The notes under the pieces are model-generated. The model ran no database searches. It had not been told where the DNA came from and saw only the letters and a program-made list of their open reading frames with translations. The position numbers were made by a program, and so were the translations under genes. A stretch of 64,000 nucleotides of DNA from NCBI GenBank assembly GCA_026182355.1, contig JAPFBL010001617.1, forward strand, positions 4,437,001 through 4,501,000, given 5' to 3'. The DNA is from Hermatobates lingyangjiaoensis. Its lineage: Eukaryota; Arthropoda; Insecta; Hemiptera; Hermatobatidae. Numbering within the stretch: position 1 is the first letter of the stretch; each line of letters begins with the position of its first letter. Of this stretch, positions 47,451 to 58,983 are shown piece by piece.

Positions 47451-47824
47451 ATTACTTTACTATAACTAAAGTCTAGTGATCGTGAAAAAATGTTGATGTT
47501 GGAATTACATGTTTTGAGGTCCCCAAAGTCGTTCTAGGACGCTTTCTGGATAATGTCTGTGTAGGTGGGTGAGTGTGTGTATCGAAAAGTTTTTGTAGAC
47601 GCAACGGTCCAGAATTTAGAACACAAACCAATATACATGATACCGGACCGATTTGAGCAGGAAGTTCATTTTTCAACTATTCCTATAGAAGTGGTTGGAG
47701 TTATCAGGTATCTAATTGATAACGATAGGTCAATAAAAATAAAACAAAAACTCAATTGTTTGTCAAGAAGTTTGATATTATGTTTTCTTACACTCTAGTT
47801 GAGTGCAGGCCACTCCAGATTTTT
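47451..47824 (+). mobile_element. ACTTTAC element, copy E (tandem with F)
   Basis: ATTACTTTACTATAACTAAA start, GATCGTGAAAAAATG, TTTTGAGGTCCCC, a GTGGGTGAGTGTGTG core, and the end GTTGAGTGCAGGCCACTCCA followed by GATTTTT. About 0.37 kb. Its terminal T-run is the start of copy F, so the two are joined head to tail. Confidence 0.72.
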
Positions 47825-47965
47825 ACTTTACTATAAATAAAGTAAAAATATCGATATGAAAAATATATCGATTGTGAAAAAATTCGATCTCGATATTTTG
47901 ACCTCATTTAAGTTTGATTTTATTTTCACTTAAAGTTGAGTGCAGGCCACTCAAGTTTTTTTTTC
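47821..47965 (+). mobile_element. ACTTTAC element, minimal copy F
   Basis: Only about 145 bp: TTTTACTTTACTATAAATAA start, the TCGATTGTGAAAAAATTCG block, then directly TTAAAGTTGAGTGCAGGCCA with CTCAAG and a T-run. It retains both ends with almost no interior, and abuts copy E without intervening sequence. Confidence 0.72.
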
Positions 47966-50796
47966 ATGCTATCATGGAGCTCATTGTTTAAGAATTATTG
48001 CGCACACATCCTAATCGCCTGAGGTCGAGGTCCTAATCAAACTAGGAGTAGTTTTTGATGAAATAAGTCAAGCAGGCTTAATTCATCAAAAATATTTTCT
48101 GGTTGTAGTCATCATATGTTCTGCACGAGTCACTTGAGTCTCCGTCTGTCAAAGCCTATACTATCAGTCAAACGTACTGTCTTGTGCTGATTTCACTTCT
48201 CCATGAATACAGCACGATTCCTTTTGTGTCTTATAAGAGTTAGAATAATTGCAATTGATACTTATACGAATATCCATTAAGTATATTATTAAACAAAAAC
48301 TGAAATTGAAACTGAGAAAAAATTGAAGTCACATTACTGCTAATGCTGATACATACAATGTAATTTTCATTCCTGAAGTGGAATTTCATATATGTGAATA
48401 TAAACTACAACATTAACTAAAAAACTGTATGAGCTTCTATCTATAGCCCATTTTTTTTCTTTGCCTACGGTTATGACAGCCTACATTTTTCCTTGACTCA
48501 AGTTGATTAGAATAGGGATCTATGTGAGAATCTGATAGCACAGGTCAGGACAGACGGCTTATGTCCTCTCAGAGGACTGCATGTCAACATTTTTTATACC
48601 CCCCCCCCCCCCCCACCCCCGGCAATAGCTTACGCCAAACAATCAGTACAATAGATAAGCACTCTACGTACTGGCCCTTACCTAGGCAAAATACAATAAT
48701 ACACGAAAGAGTTCAGGTTTTTTGTTCTTAAACCCAAAGTGAATGAAATAAATAATTGATGCTGTAGTAACTATAAACAATAGTCTGTGCCAAATCTAGG
48801 ATCTACCGGTAAGATCTTTTGGAAGGTATCCAGTAGAATGAGGCATTCTCCAACACGCTCATTACGTTTAATAAAAGAGATGAAAACTTAAGGAATTTTG
48901 GTTTCTATATAAATTAATTATAAAGGATTATTTTTAATAAATAAGTTTTTAATAATGCCCTACAAGAAATAAATATATAGGAACAATCTGAATTAAGGTC
49001 AGTTGAAGTTTGTAGTTATAAAAAATGTAATGCAGGAACTTCATAAGGGTTTTAGTAGAATACATTGAAAAATGGAACTGTCTTGCATTTTCGAAAACTA
49101 AAGTTTTTGATTTTATAGAAGAAAAGAAGTTAGTTTAAATCAGAACTAAACCATAATATTCTGGTCTCAATTTACCTTCTGACCACAATTGACTAAGGGA
49201 ATGATTAACGCAAGATACATTTTTGTCTATAAATACGAAACCTTGAATTGTAAATTATATAGAAAACTAACAGAAATTAGATCCAAGAACAGGGAAATCA
49301 AATACTTTGATACGTTCAACTAGAATAATAAGATAAGGAAAAGATTTGCAACGAAGACTCCTGTAAAGCAAAGGAAGAAAGGGAAAACACTGAAGAGACT
49401 ATTTTTTAACAAACAAGGAAATAAGTTCGTGCGATGAGATAGAATGACAAAGGAAATTAAAGTGGGTGCGATAGAAAGAAGGATGTTGTCCAGAGAGGTT
49501 GTTGAGGAATCTGGAAGGAGGAAGCGGTAAGAAGCGTGACGGGGTCAACGGCTGACTTGCCGAGCGAGACGACACGGCAGCGGACAGAGGCATTCTTCAA
49601 CTGAACCAGTCAGGGCAAGTTAGTCTTCACACTCTGGTCCTTCAACTTTAGCTTGAAAGGTAACAATGAAAAGAAGCCCTTTTTTCCAGTGAGTAAATTA
49701 TTTCGAACTCTCAGAACATTCCAAGATAGTACTTAAAAATTACTTACACTTTTTAACTCAATTTATCCTGGCATTAATTACAAAGTCTTTGACCAGCAAT
49801 GTATCTTCCAGAAATCTTAAGGAAACTATTTACACTTATTTAAACAATAGAAAATTAAGATTGTAACTGCGTCAGACAAATAAGTCTGGGGGAAGACTAT
49901 TGTCTAACCTAAATTGTCATAACTTTCATGGAACTAAAGCCATTCATTATAATTATGAACCTTATAACAACTCCAATTAAGAATGTTTAAAGAATTCTAC
50001 TCAATGCATTAAAATTGGGATAGGAAATATGTTTTATTGTAAAGGATGATCCTTAATCGACTTTCTTAAAAATCACAATGAATGACAGTTTACTTATAAA
50101 CTTAACGTTTCAAATTTAGAAATAATTTGAAGCAAATTTTATTGCACTATGGATAAGTGCTCTTAAAGAAATTTCTGCATGCTGTGTTAAGTGTTTTAAG
50201 GAATCAGACTCTGCCAACGGAAGTAGATTACAGAAGAAAACCCAATGAATCTGAGTAGCCATGACACATAAAGAATAAATAAATTCAATTTCCCCTACTC
50301 TCCAACAAAAAAGCTTTGACAAAAAAAGAACTAAATGCGTACCATCGAAAAAAGGGATCTTCTGATAAAAGATGAACATGAAATCCAATTAATGAGAAAT
50401 AGCAAGCTTTGAACGAAGTATAAATACAAAACTAGATTTAGATGTAAAATTACACTCTTTTACTTTAAAACAAATATTATGGTTTTCATACCTGACATTA
50501 AAATCTGCAACATGATAAACCGAACTTAGTTAGGAAGTTATTCTTTTCGATCAAGAACTGAAACTTTGTTCTCGAGTCAGCTCTACTGTCTGCCCCTTAA
50601 CTTGTACTTTTACAACATAAACCTTTCATGTATTTTTAATTTGATAAACAAGGCAATATATGGTTCATGAACACAATCATACGTGGCATGTTATCAAGTA
50701 AATACACTGATTAGCAATTATTAGCTTTTACGGGAAAATGTATATTCTTAAGTTATTCACTTCTTGATTACACATTAGTAGTGTACTCAGTACCAA
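47966..50796. other. Non-genic sequence with C-run and one GC-richer island
   Basis: A C-run (48599-48614, then ACCCCC) and a GC-richer island at 49.43-49.65 kb (separate entry). Otherwise AT-rich with no recognisable gene. The 90-codon minus frame at 50.1-50.4 kb shows no domain. Confidence 0.5.
49430..49650. promoter_or_regulatory. GC-richer island; possible exon or promoter
   Basis: Purine-rich on the left (GAAAGAAGGATG, GGAAGGAGGAAGCG) and CpG-rich on the right (GCGTGACGGGG, GCCGAGCGAGACGACACGGC). A plus-strand ATG at about 49444 opens a 28-codon frame whose TAA stop sits inside GCG|GTAAGAAG, a good 5' splice-donor match. A minus-strand ATG at 49593 opens 64 codons starting MPLSAAVSSRSASQPLTPSR. 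Either could be an exon; neither product is recognised. Confidence 0.3.
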
Positions 50797-50995
50797 GAAG
50801 GGCTAGGATAGTTCAGTGACTTGCTTGCTCGTCTCTGGACTGATACTTTAGACAAAATTTAGGACAGACAATCTAGAATCAACCAGGCAATGTAGCTCGT
50901 CCATTCCTAAAACAGAAGCCAAAGAATAAATAAACTACACTTTCCGTCCCTAGAACAGCACTAAAAATGAAAGCCTTTAGGTGAGGGCATTAGAG
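50797..50995 (+). mobile_element. tRNA-derived SINE, copy 2 (diverged)
   Basis: GAAGGGCTAGGATAGTTCAG aligns with GAAGGGCCAGGTTAGCTCAG of the 27.8-kb SINE. The body segments GAATAAATAAACTACACTTT and CCGTCCCTAGAACAGCAC align with GAATAAATCTGAGCACGTCG and TCCCTCAGAGAAGAAC. The B-box is decayed (AGAATCAACC). It shows that the 27.8-kb unit is a dispersed family and not a lone tRNA. Confidence 0.6.
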
Positions 50996-52595
50996 AAAGA
51001 AACAAACTCAATACCAAGAAGTTTTTTGTGTTCGCATTATTCCTATAAAATTCTCAAATATTAAGAAACAATAGGGATATGTTTCTCAAATATTTCTTTA
51101 CTAAATAATTGTGCCCGTTAGGACTTAATTTCTTTATTTATTTCAGCATATTATCAGAGTTTTCTACTCCTGATATATCACTCATGCCATTCCCAGCTCA
51201 AAACTTTGCATCCTCACAAAGTTTTTACACAGTTTAGCACAAAGAGAAAAAAACCCAACAACAGTATCCAAAAGAACAGTTTAGATGTAAACCAATGTTT
51301 ACACACAGTGAATTTTTTTTCTCAAATACGTAAAGTCTAAAATTAAAATAGTTCAATGACGATAATTATAACAGGAGTTTCTAACAATAATAAGCAACTA
51401 ACGCCCGTGTCTTCTTAATCCTCACTGGAATTGTTTATGTATGTAGACTAACTTCAGGTGACATTAAAATTAATTGACGCACAACATGAAATATGATGAG
51501 AGTCCACAAGGAGCAACAGCAGCATCTTTCATTAGTCTTTAAATAACCAATTGTACTCGTATTCTACAGTATACTAGTTCAGGTGCACAACAAACAGAAT
51601 TTCATTCACTACCTAGTTTAAGATATTCAGTCTTAATTGAGCTGTTACCAAATGTTATTCCGCTTTCAACTTGAAAGAGCCATCAGACACAGAAACCTCA
51701 AGTCTCAGTGAAATGTTCCAAAGCATACTGAATATAGTAAGTACAACATTTGTAAGCAAGCACATGAAAAGGAAATCAATATTTAATATCTAAACAAACT
51801 GGGAAAATCAGTAGTTTTATAATTAACAACGAATTTACTACCAGTACATGGGTTAAATATTATTCAGTGACAAAACCATCCCAAAATCTGAGAAGAACAG
51901 ACAAGTGAGGCACAATGCGTCTGTGAAAAGAACACTGATGGGGAGATGAAAGAAAAGTTGAAGTGTAACATCTTCACGGACACTAATGTGCACGAAATGG
52001 CCACAATCAGCAGAGGTAATGACAGTGGCCCACTTCTTAGTGGCACAATTCGCACGGTAAAGCAATCCTTACATAAATCTTACCCTCAACAATATGGTCA
52101 GCCCATCGCAGTATTCATTATACTTTGTGATTAACCCGAAAAGAGTGCAGTATTCTCGCAGATATTTATAATGTAAACATACATCATTTCACTCTGGTAT
52201 TTTTTTTGTTTACATCAACTTTATACAACCTTATTATATCCACTTTATCAAAATCATCTGTACAAAGAAAGTTTTAATTTTTGCCTTAAGGTCAGACGGC
52301 TTTAAACCTTTTACATGGATGGTTGCTCTCATCTCAGCGAGACTATCCATCTCCCAAATGAAAAAACTTAGGGTTGTTTCAAGATTTGAACAACAAACTT
52401 CTGGAAGTACAGACTAAAGCTATCCATAACAAAACCACACTTAAACCCCTATCAAATAGATGTCAATGAACAGGATACTATCGAGGTGTTATTTAACGAA
52501 ACATCCCTTTCAGCAATTATAACTTCCAATAAGGAATTTAGGTAACATATTCAATAGGCCAGGTTAGATTGCAGTGGTCCTTCCAAAAGAGAACC
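50996..52595. other. Non-genic sequence
   Basis: No gene recognised. A moderately GC-richer patch at 51.88-52.07 kb is open on both strands; the plus frame from ATG at 51946 (62 codons) has no known domain. A GTAAAG donor-like site near 52.06 kb is not evidence by itself. Confidence 0.45.
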
Positions 52596-52599
52596 CACA

Positions 52600-53040
52600 T
52601 AGGTCACAAGCTGGCCCATTGTGATACCACAAATGAAGGAAAGCAAACCCTATTCCTGACTGTCTTGGTCCTGATTAGACCTCTGATACTAGTGGATGCC
52701 AGGTTCTCAAGATGGTCAAAGAAGTACTTTCGTAATGTTGATTTCCTTCTTTCAGCCAGAACTGGGCATTGACAAAGAAAGTGAGGAACAAAGAAAGGTG
52801 CCAGAATGGACAACCCAAATAAGGCTAACTTATTAACTTTTTGACAACCTATTTAAGAGTCTTCTGCAGTTCAAGAATACCTCGGGCGTAGCGTACATTC
52901 CCTTAAGAGATCTGATAGCGGCTTGACTATCAAAAAAAATTTGGATATTCTTATCGCTTGGGGAGGTGAAGGTTAATAAGCGCTTAACCGCTTCCATAAT
53001 AGCTGCCTGAAACACACTACATTGCTTTTAGACATTCGCA
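52600..53040 (-). pseudogene. LINE retrotransposon relic: RNase H and C-terminal tail
   Basis: Minus strand. VFQAAIMEAVKRLL, then IFFDSQAAIRSLKGM and CRRLLNRLSKS match the RNase H domain of Jockey/R1-type non-LTR elements, including the catalytic D of the DSQAA block. After a stop at about 52833 the frame resumes with PFFVPHFLCQCPVLAERRKS and KYFFDHLENLASTSIRGLIR. This is the cysteine-containing tail that follows RNase H. The WVPGH...GNExAD part expected between them is deleted. Reverse transcriptase is not present nearby on this strand. Confidence 0.75.
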
Positions 53041-53866
53041 GTCTAAAAAACTATGTTCTAATCAAGTAATTATGATATGCAATAACACATATAAAAATTA
53101 AACGCTGAAGATTAATCGGAAACTTCTGTCTTATAAAAGAACCTTTAAATAAAAGCATAAAGTTCTCATGGGAACAAACTGATTTCATTAATGACTAAAT
53201 TAACTTATTATGTAAACAATAAACCTAAGAATTCACTTTTAAAGAACAACTCCTCAAAGAAAAATATAAGTGATTCATCATTTGCAGGCTCCCACTAGTA
53301 TTCCCATATACCCAAATAAAATATTTAAAAATGATACCATTACGCTCCTGAATTTTTTGAGTCAAAAACAATGTTTTGAAAAATATATAATAATACTAAG
53401 AACTTCTTAAATGTTGGGAAAATAATAGTATACATTTGAATAATTTCCAACAAATTAACAAAATCAAATGCAAAGAATCCCAACAAAGCAACTTTGTAAA
53501 ATATGTGAGATAATTTTGTGTTACGGTGAAATCACTGGGGACATAGTCAGTAAATATTCAAAACTCAAATAAGAATACAGTTAATTATTTCAAATGTAGG
53601 ATTGATATTTTATTAATGTTCATGGTGATCCTAAAACTAACACTGATTAAAAAGTGGCAATAATAATTAAACGCAATGATATTTAATTAAGATATTGGTA
53701 AGGAAAGCATTCATAGGATGAACCAGTCCTCTATTAAAAAGTTATCAGAGCTCATCAAAGAAATGCACACTCAAGAAGGGAACATTAAATTTACTATACC
53801 ATGAACAAACAATTCTCTTGATAACAACTAAATATACTGAAACAATCATTAACACAAAACACATTT
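53041..53866. other. Non-genic AT-rich sequence
   Basis: No gene, RNA or repeat recognised. Confidence 0.5.
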
Positions 53867-55754
53867 AAAAAATCTGGAGTGGCCTACACTCAACTTTACT
53901 ATAAGTAAATTTAATATCAATCTTCTTGGGTATATAATATATAATGTCTCATTTATGCATAATGTAAACACCTAAATGGAAGATTCCTGAGGTAGTACAG
54001 AAAGTGACTGATCGACTTATCAATATACAACCTTATTTTTGTATAACACACCACTGATGCAAATAATCTCATTAGTATAACTACAGCAGTAATAACATTT
54101 ATAAAAAGCCAAAGTACGAAATTTCTTGATACGAAATAGCCAGTGGATTTCTTACATCGTTTACTTGACCTCCTTCTATATTGAAAATTAAAGCCAAATT
54201 TTTAAATTTAAAACTAGAAAATACTCTTATTTTCTCTGTAAAACATCATAAACATCCAAGAAAAAATGTCATTTCAAGATAATTTATAATTAAGGATGTA
54301 CGATAATTACATTTATTAATCTTCAAACGAAAGACTTCAATTCTGAATTATGTTTTACATTTTTGTCCTTTTATAGAATTATTATACTGGGAATTTTATG
54401 GCTTCTTAGTATTTAATAAAATCATTTTCCTTCCCCTTTGTCAAAATCATATATACAAATTTTCTCTTAGCGAGTGTTATCTTTTACCTGCCTGCTTTAC
54501 TCTGTTATAAGGTACACTCATTAATGTATACTGAGAAAAAATATATTAGTAATTAGCCAGTTTAAATACTCAAATCAAAGCCAAAGCCAGCTATTCAGTA
54601 TAATTTAAAACTTTTAAAGTTGGGACCTTCTAATTTTTGAAAATAATAAATATGAATTATTTGACTAGAATAGTTAAAAACTGCCTATTTGTCAACAAAT
54701 ATAAATCCTCTTTCTTGAGGAAAGAGTCCATTCGTCACATTTCAATATCATGGAAAGAGACTATAATTCACAAAGATAAAGTAATTAATTATAAGTGTTA
54801 TTAAGTTCTGCTCAAGGGTGCAATATATAGATTTATTAAAGCATATTATGAGACAAACCTTCATACCATTGAAGACAAAGGAAATTTATTTATGTTTATT
54901 GCTGGTGATTTTTTATGTAATAATATTATTTCTTTTACATCTCATATAAATCAATAAATTATTTAAATTTTTCCACTATAAATATCAATTTTATTTCAGT
55001 GGATTCGCTCAAAAAATTCCAAGTCAATGTAAACAATGTAAAAAAATTTCAAAAATTCTAGCAGGTGATACCTTAGTCCAGGATAAACAAACAGTTTTTA
55101 TAGCTTTATTGCTATTTGCCATCATTAAAATTTCATGATTTTCTTTTTTATAAATTGCTGATTTTTTGTTCCATTTTTGGTCAAATTTTCATGACTTTTT
55201 AATGAGTGTTTAGCGTCAAAAAACATTTTCTGAAAACAGAAATAAGGCCCCTTTGGTGAATGTATATTTGAAAAAATTAGTTCAACTCATTCTACACATA
55301 ATTTTCTATCTTTAGGCATAGTTTCATTTTGAGCTGTCAAACGGTATGGCTTGTATGGCTCTCACAATCTTTTGAATTGTGATTGAGATTGAATGTGATG
55401 AGATTGACTTACATTGAGATTGAATTGTAAGTCACAATTTTTACATTTTATTGAAAAAAATATTTCCCGTTGTTTTAAAATTTTGAATATATTTTAAATA
55501 TATTTTAAAATAGGGATCTTCTACGCTATGGAGTCCATTTTTGTGTAAAATATCAACTTGATCCATCAAAGATTCTGGACCGTAGCGTGGTAACAAGCAA
55601 TGCTAACATACTCACCCACCCACCCACCACACACAGACACACATCATCGAATAAACTTCATAAAACGACTTTTGGGGCCTCAAAACATGTAATTCCGTCA
55701 AAATCTCGAGATCGAATTTTTTCACGATCACTATACTTTACTTATAGTAAAGTA
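53867..55754 (-). mobile_element. ACTTTAC interspersed element, copy G (longest, minus strand)
   Basis: The 5' end (minus sense) lies at 55754: TTACTTTACTATAAGTAAAG, then the GATCGTGAAAAAATTCGATC block, TTTTGAGGCCCC and a GTGTCTGTGTGT/GGGT core. The 3' end lies at 53867: TTTACTATAAGTAAAGTTGAG-type palindrome, TGTAGGCCACTCCAGA and a T-run. The interior unites blocks that are split among copies A, B, C and D, so it is the most complete member. It has no ORF of note; an internal GATTGAGATTGAATGTGATG-type short duplication occurs at 55.38-55.43 kb. Confidence 0.78.
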
Positions 55755-57012
55755 ATATAATAAAAGTAGATCCAATGACTCAAGATTGGTTAATACGAGA
55801 AGAAGCATGTATAAAATGTGTGTTACAGAAGTGATTTACATTTCTTGTTTAAAGAGCAACATAATTTTAAAAAGCAGCTCTGAATTAAAACTACAATTAT
55901 CACTAGAATCAATGTAATGATTTCAATTGTGGGTATAATAAACTCAGTAGTACACAGATGCTAATTACTCTATGATTCTATCTTACAAAAATATAATAAT
56001 CTGACAATTAGAATTCTAACATGGGTCTTCTAAGAAGCACTACAGCCCCTAGTGGGCCCTGGAAAAGCATTTCAAACACCCCTATGCTAAGCTATGCCAA
56101 TTCGTAATAATTGCTATATAAAATTATAAAAGAAGAAAGTAACAAAATTAAACGAAAATTAATGCCAATTTAATAACTAATAATGTTAACACTCTCCTCT
56201 TATCTTATCCAGTGAAATGTTTCCCCATGTTAATAAAAGAAATAAACAATTGATATAGCACTAAAATGAAATTTGATAAAGAAAGAATAATGGAAGACAG
56301 ATCTGATGGATGAGCGGAGACGGGCCAATGAGGGCTAAAATCATAAATTTTCATTAATCGTAGGGCAGAGGGCAGCCGACGCCCAGGAAGCCATTAGAGC
56401 AAAGGAACAAACAAACGACCTTTAAAAAATCAATGCCAGGAAAACATGCGATAGACGGAATACTGTCAGATTCCTTGCTTTACAAACAATAAATCGATGA
56501 AAGTGAATTTGATCATGTGCAAGCAAATCTAACTCGCACTCACCCAGTTTCTGTACCAGATTTTACCGATTATCGAATACTAAAATAATTACTCTTACTT
56601 TGTTATCTACATATCCAATAATTGAAGAAACACAGTCATGTCTTCATATGAACAATTTATGAGCATACAATACTGAAGGAGGAATATTACATTAAAAACG
56701 ACAAATGTTCTGGCTATAGTAATAAGAAATCTTTAGGCAAATAAGAATCTTCTTAAGGGTAAGCATACCTATCAGAAGAGCAAATGGTCAGAGTCAGTTC
56801 CAAAAACTTTGATAAAAAAAATAGAACAATCTTTCTATTAAAAAAAAATTACTCTGGGCTTTTCGCAGATGTAGAACGAACTAATGATAGACGCTTTCCA
56901 ATTCATTTATCAGGATTAAAATTCAGGATACTAATCCAGTAACTATAAAATGGATTACAATAAACTAATGCCAGAATAATTAGTAGAAGTATACAATCTA
57001 CAACTTAAATTG
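55755..57012. other. Non-genic sequence
   Basis: AT-rich with one GC-richer island at 56.29-56.48 kb (separate entry). The right end may include decayed LINE sequence preceding the reverse-transcriptase relic, but no block is recognisable. Confidence 0.45.
56290..56480. promoter_or_regulatory. GC-richer island with homeodomain-type sites
   Basis: GATGAGCGGAGACGGGCC, CCAATGAGGG, ATAAATTTTCATTAATCG and GGCAGAGGGCAGCCGACG CCC-type sequence follow one another over 120 bp. CATTAATC and ATAAAT are homeodomain-like strings next to CpG-containing sequence. There is no ORF. Regulatory use is inferred from composition and motif density only. Confidence 0.25.
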
Positions 57013-57850
57013 TGAGGACTAAAGACTGTCCTCAGGAATGTGTGCTATGGCCCCAATTGTGGTGATTAGTTTTGGATGACCTATTCAAAACCCTAAATTA
57101 TCAAGATTGGTACGCAAGGGTATGCAGATGACCTTGTTATTGTAAGAACAGGGATGTTTGACGGAAGTGGTTTTGATATTATTCAACCTGAACCCAAAAT
57201 TGCTGAAAGATGGGCAAAGCAGAAAGATTTGGATATATAAACAGCTAAAACGATCCTTATGCTATTCTCAAGAAGAAAGAAATTAGGTCTGATAGACCTC
57301 TTCATTAAAATACTAAATTACAGTGCGGTATCCTAAGGTAAATAAGAGCTACCTAAATTAGCCTAAATAAAATACAAAAACAATGGAGTCTAGGATCTCT
57401 CCTAACAACAGCATGGAAAAATGAATAAACGTTCCTATATAAATATTTTTTAACAAGAGTGATAAATTAGCAGCTTATTGTGACTGGTATAAAATTGAAA
57501 AAACCCCTATGGGAGAAAAATTATCATCAATTTATTAGAACGAAACATTAATAGTTCACCTGTTTGTTGCTAGATACAATGCTCTGGATGAATATATTAC
57601 AGAGGGTGTCACAGTGGTTAAACAAAAAATCATCAACATTGGAAGCTTCCTGATTAGTTTAGAAAACCGAGGGGAATAAAAATTAATAAATCCACTACTA
57701 ATCATTCACGATTCAATTAACATCATACGAATAACACAGACTCTGTGGAAGATGCGGAAACCTTTGATCATATTCTACCATATCTTAATGCAAGGCAGTA
57801 CTAAAAAGAAGGTACATTTTTTTGGCATATCATACTTAAAGCTAATAGAA
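57013..57850 (+). pseudogene. LINE retrotransposon relic: reverse transcriptase to C-terminal tail
   Basis: Plus strand, over several frames: CPQECVLWPQLW (the GCPQGGVLSPLLW block), VLDDLFKTLN, then YADDLVIVRTGMFDG with the catalytic YADD intact. IAERWAKQKDLDI, a stop, and TAKTILMLFSRRKKLGL follow (the NPxKTxxxxFTRKRK block). After a gap, NKSDKLAAYCDW resembles the end of RNase H (GNExADxLA). DAETFDHILPYLNARQY then matches the tail that follows RNase H. The element has lost most of RNase H and all of its 5' half. It belongs to the Jockey/R1-like group by domain order. Confidence 0.72.
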
Positions 57851-57979
57851 AAGAAGATACTTCATAAAGAATAATTATAGAGTTCAATAAAGAAATTATA
57901 ATCTAAAGTTGATTTTGAAAACGAAAAAGGGAAGGTCAATGAGACATGTATAGTATAAGTCCTTATGGTACTAGCGTAG

Positions 57980-58740
57980 ACTTAACAGCAAAAATTGTTT
58001 CTACTTTGAATACAGTGGTGAATTATTTAAAAATATATATATGAAGAATGTTTAAACATTTAAACGGTTTATCATGGAGGCGTTTCATAGAATATGATAC
58101 CCCGATTTCCTCTATGTATTCTGTGTTCGACACAGTTAGTAATAATATTCCCATTGTGAATTCGAGGGATATTATTTATGAAAACAGTATTGTCAAGAAC
58201 TTATGAAAATCAAAACATTCGATCAAAACAACAATAGTAACTTTAGTTATTGAAACAAAATCAGATACTCATACTTAATAAATAGCGAAACTAAGTTAGA
58301 AGCAATGCACTGTCACTTTTGAAAATTCGCCAATGACAGAGGAAACTTCTGAAGGTTAGGACGGTGTTGTACATGGATTTATAGACACGAACTTGTAAGG
58401 ATTGATGTAAGTCTTACGAATAAATGGTAACCGAATAAGAAAGAGTTTGCAATTAACATGTGGAATCAACTTTCTCTACGCAACTTTACTATTCCTGGGT
58501 CATTTCAGTGACAAGACAACTTTAAAGCTCCAGGCAAACAGAACTCACACAATGTTATAATTGGGGCATCAAAACATCTCAATATTCATCTTCTATCTTG
58601 CAGAACATTTTTCAACTATTCTGTCTCTCTATAAGCCTTATCTGTTTTGTCTCAGACAAAACAACTCCAAACATCAGCTATTCATTCTGCATTATATTCA
58701 ATCATTTACCACAGAAATAAATCTGTTAAATTGTAAAGAG
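57980..58740 (+). repeat. Dispersed duplication, copy 2
   Basis: Partner of 31083-32420. 58042-58484 is identical to 31756-32198; the left (57981-58041) and right (58485-58740) parts are homologous but diverged. Here the unit is uninterrupted, whereas copy 1 has ~0.6 kb of Penelope-like sequence inserted at the AT run. Confidence 0.85.
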
Positions 58741-58983
58741 TTAAATTGACAAACTGTATAGCTGGGAGAGCTTTTATATAAGCTATTGAATAACTTATTT
58801 TAGCCATTTATTGGAGCTCAAATACAACCTCCTTACATGTTTCAGAATTAGTTGGTGACAGGACCAACCTCTTACCATTTGAACACAAATTATCACTTTT
58901 TAAAGCTCTAATGAGATCCGAAATTCAGTCGATTGCTAATTTAGCATTAAACGTAAGGATTGTTTATTAACATATACAAATCA

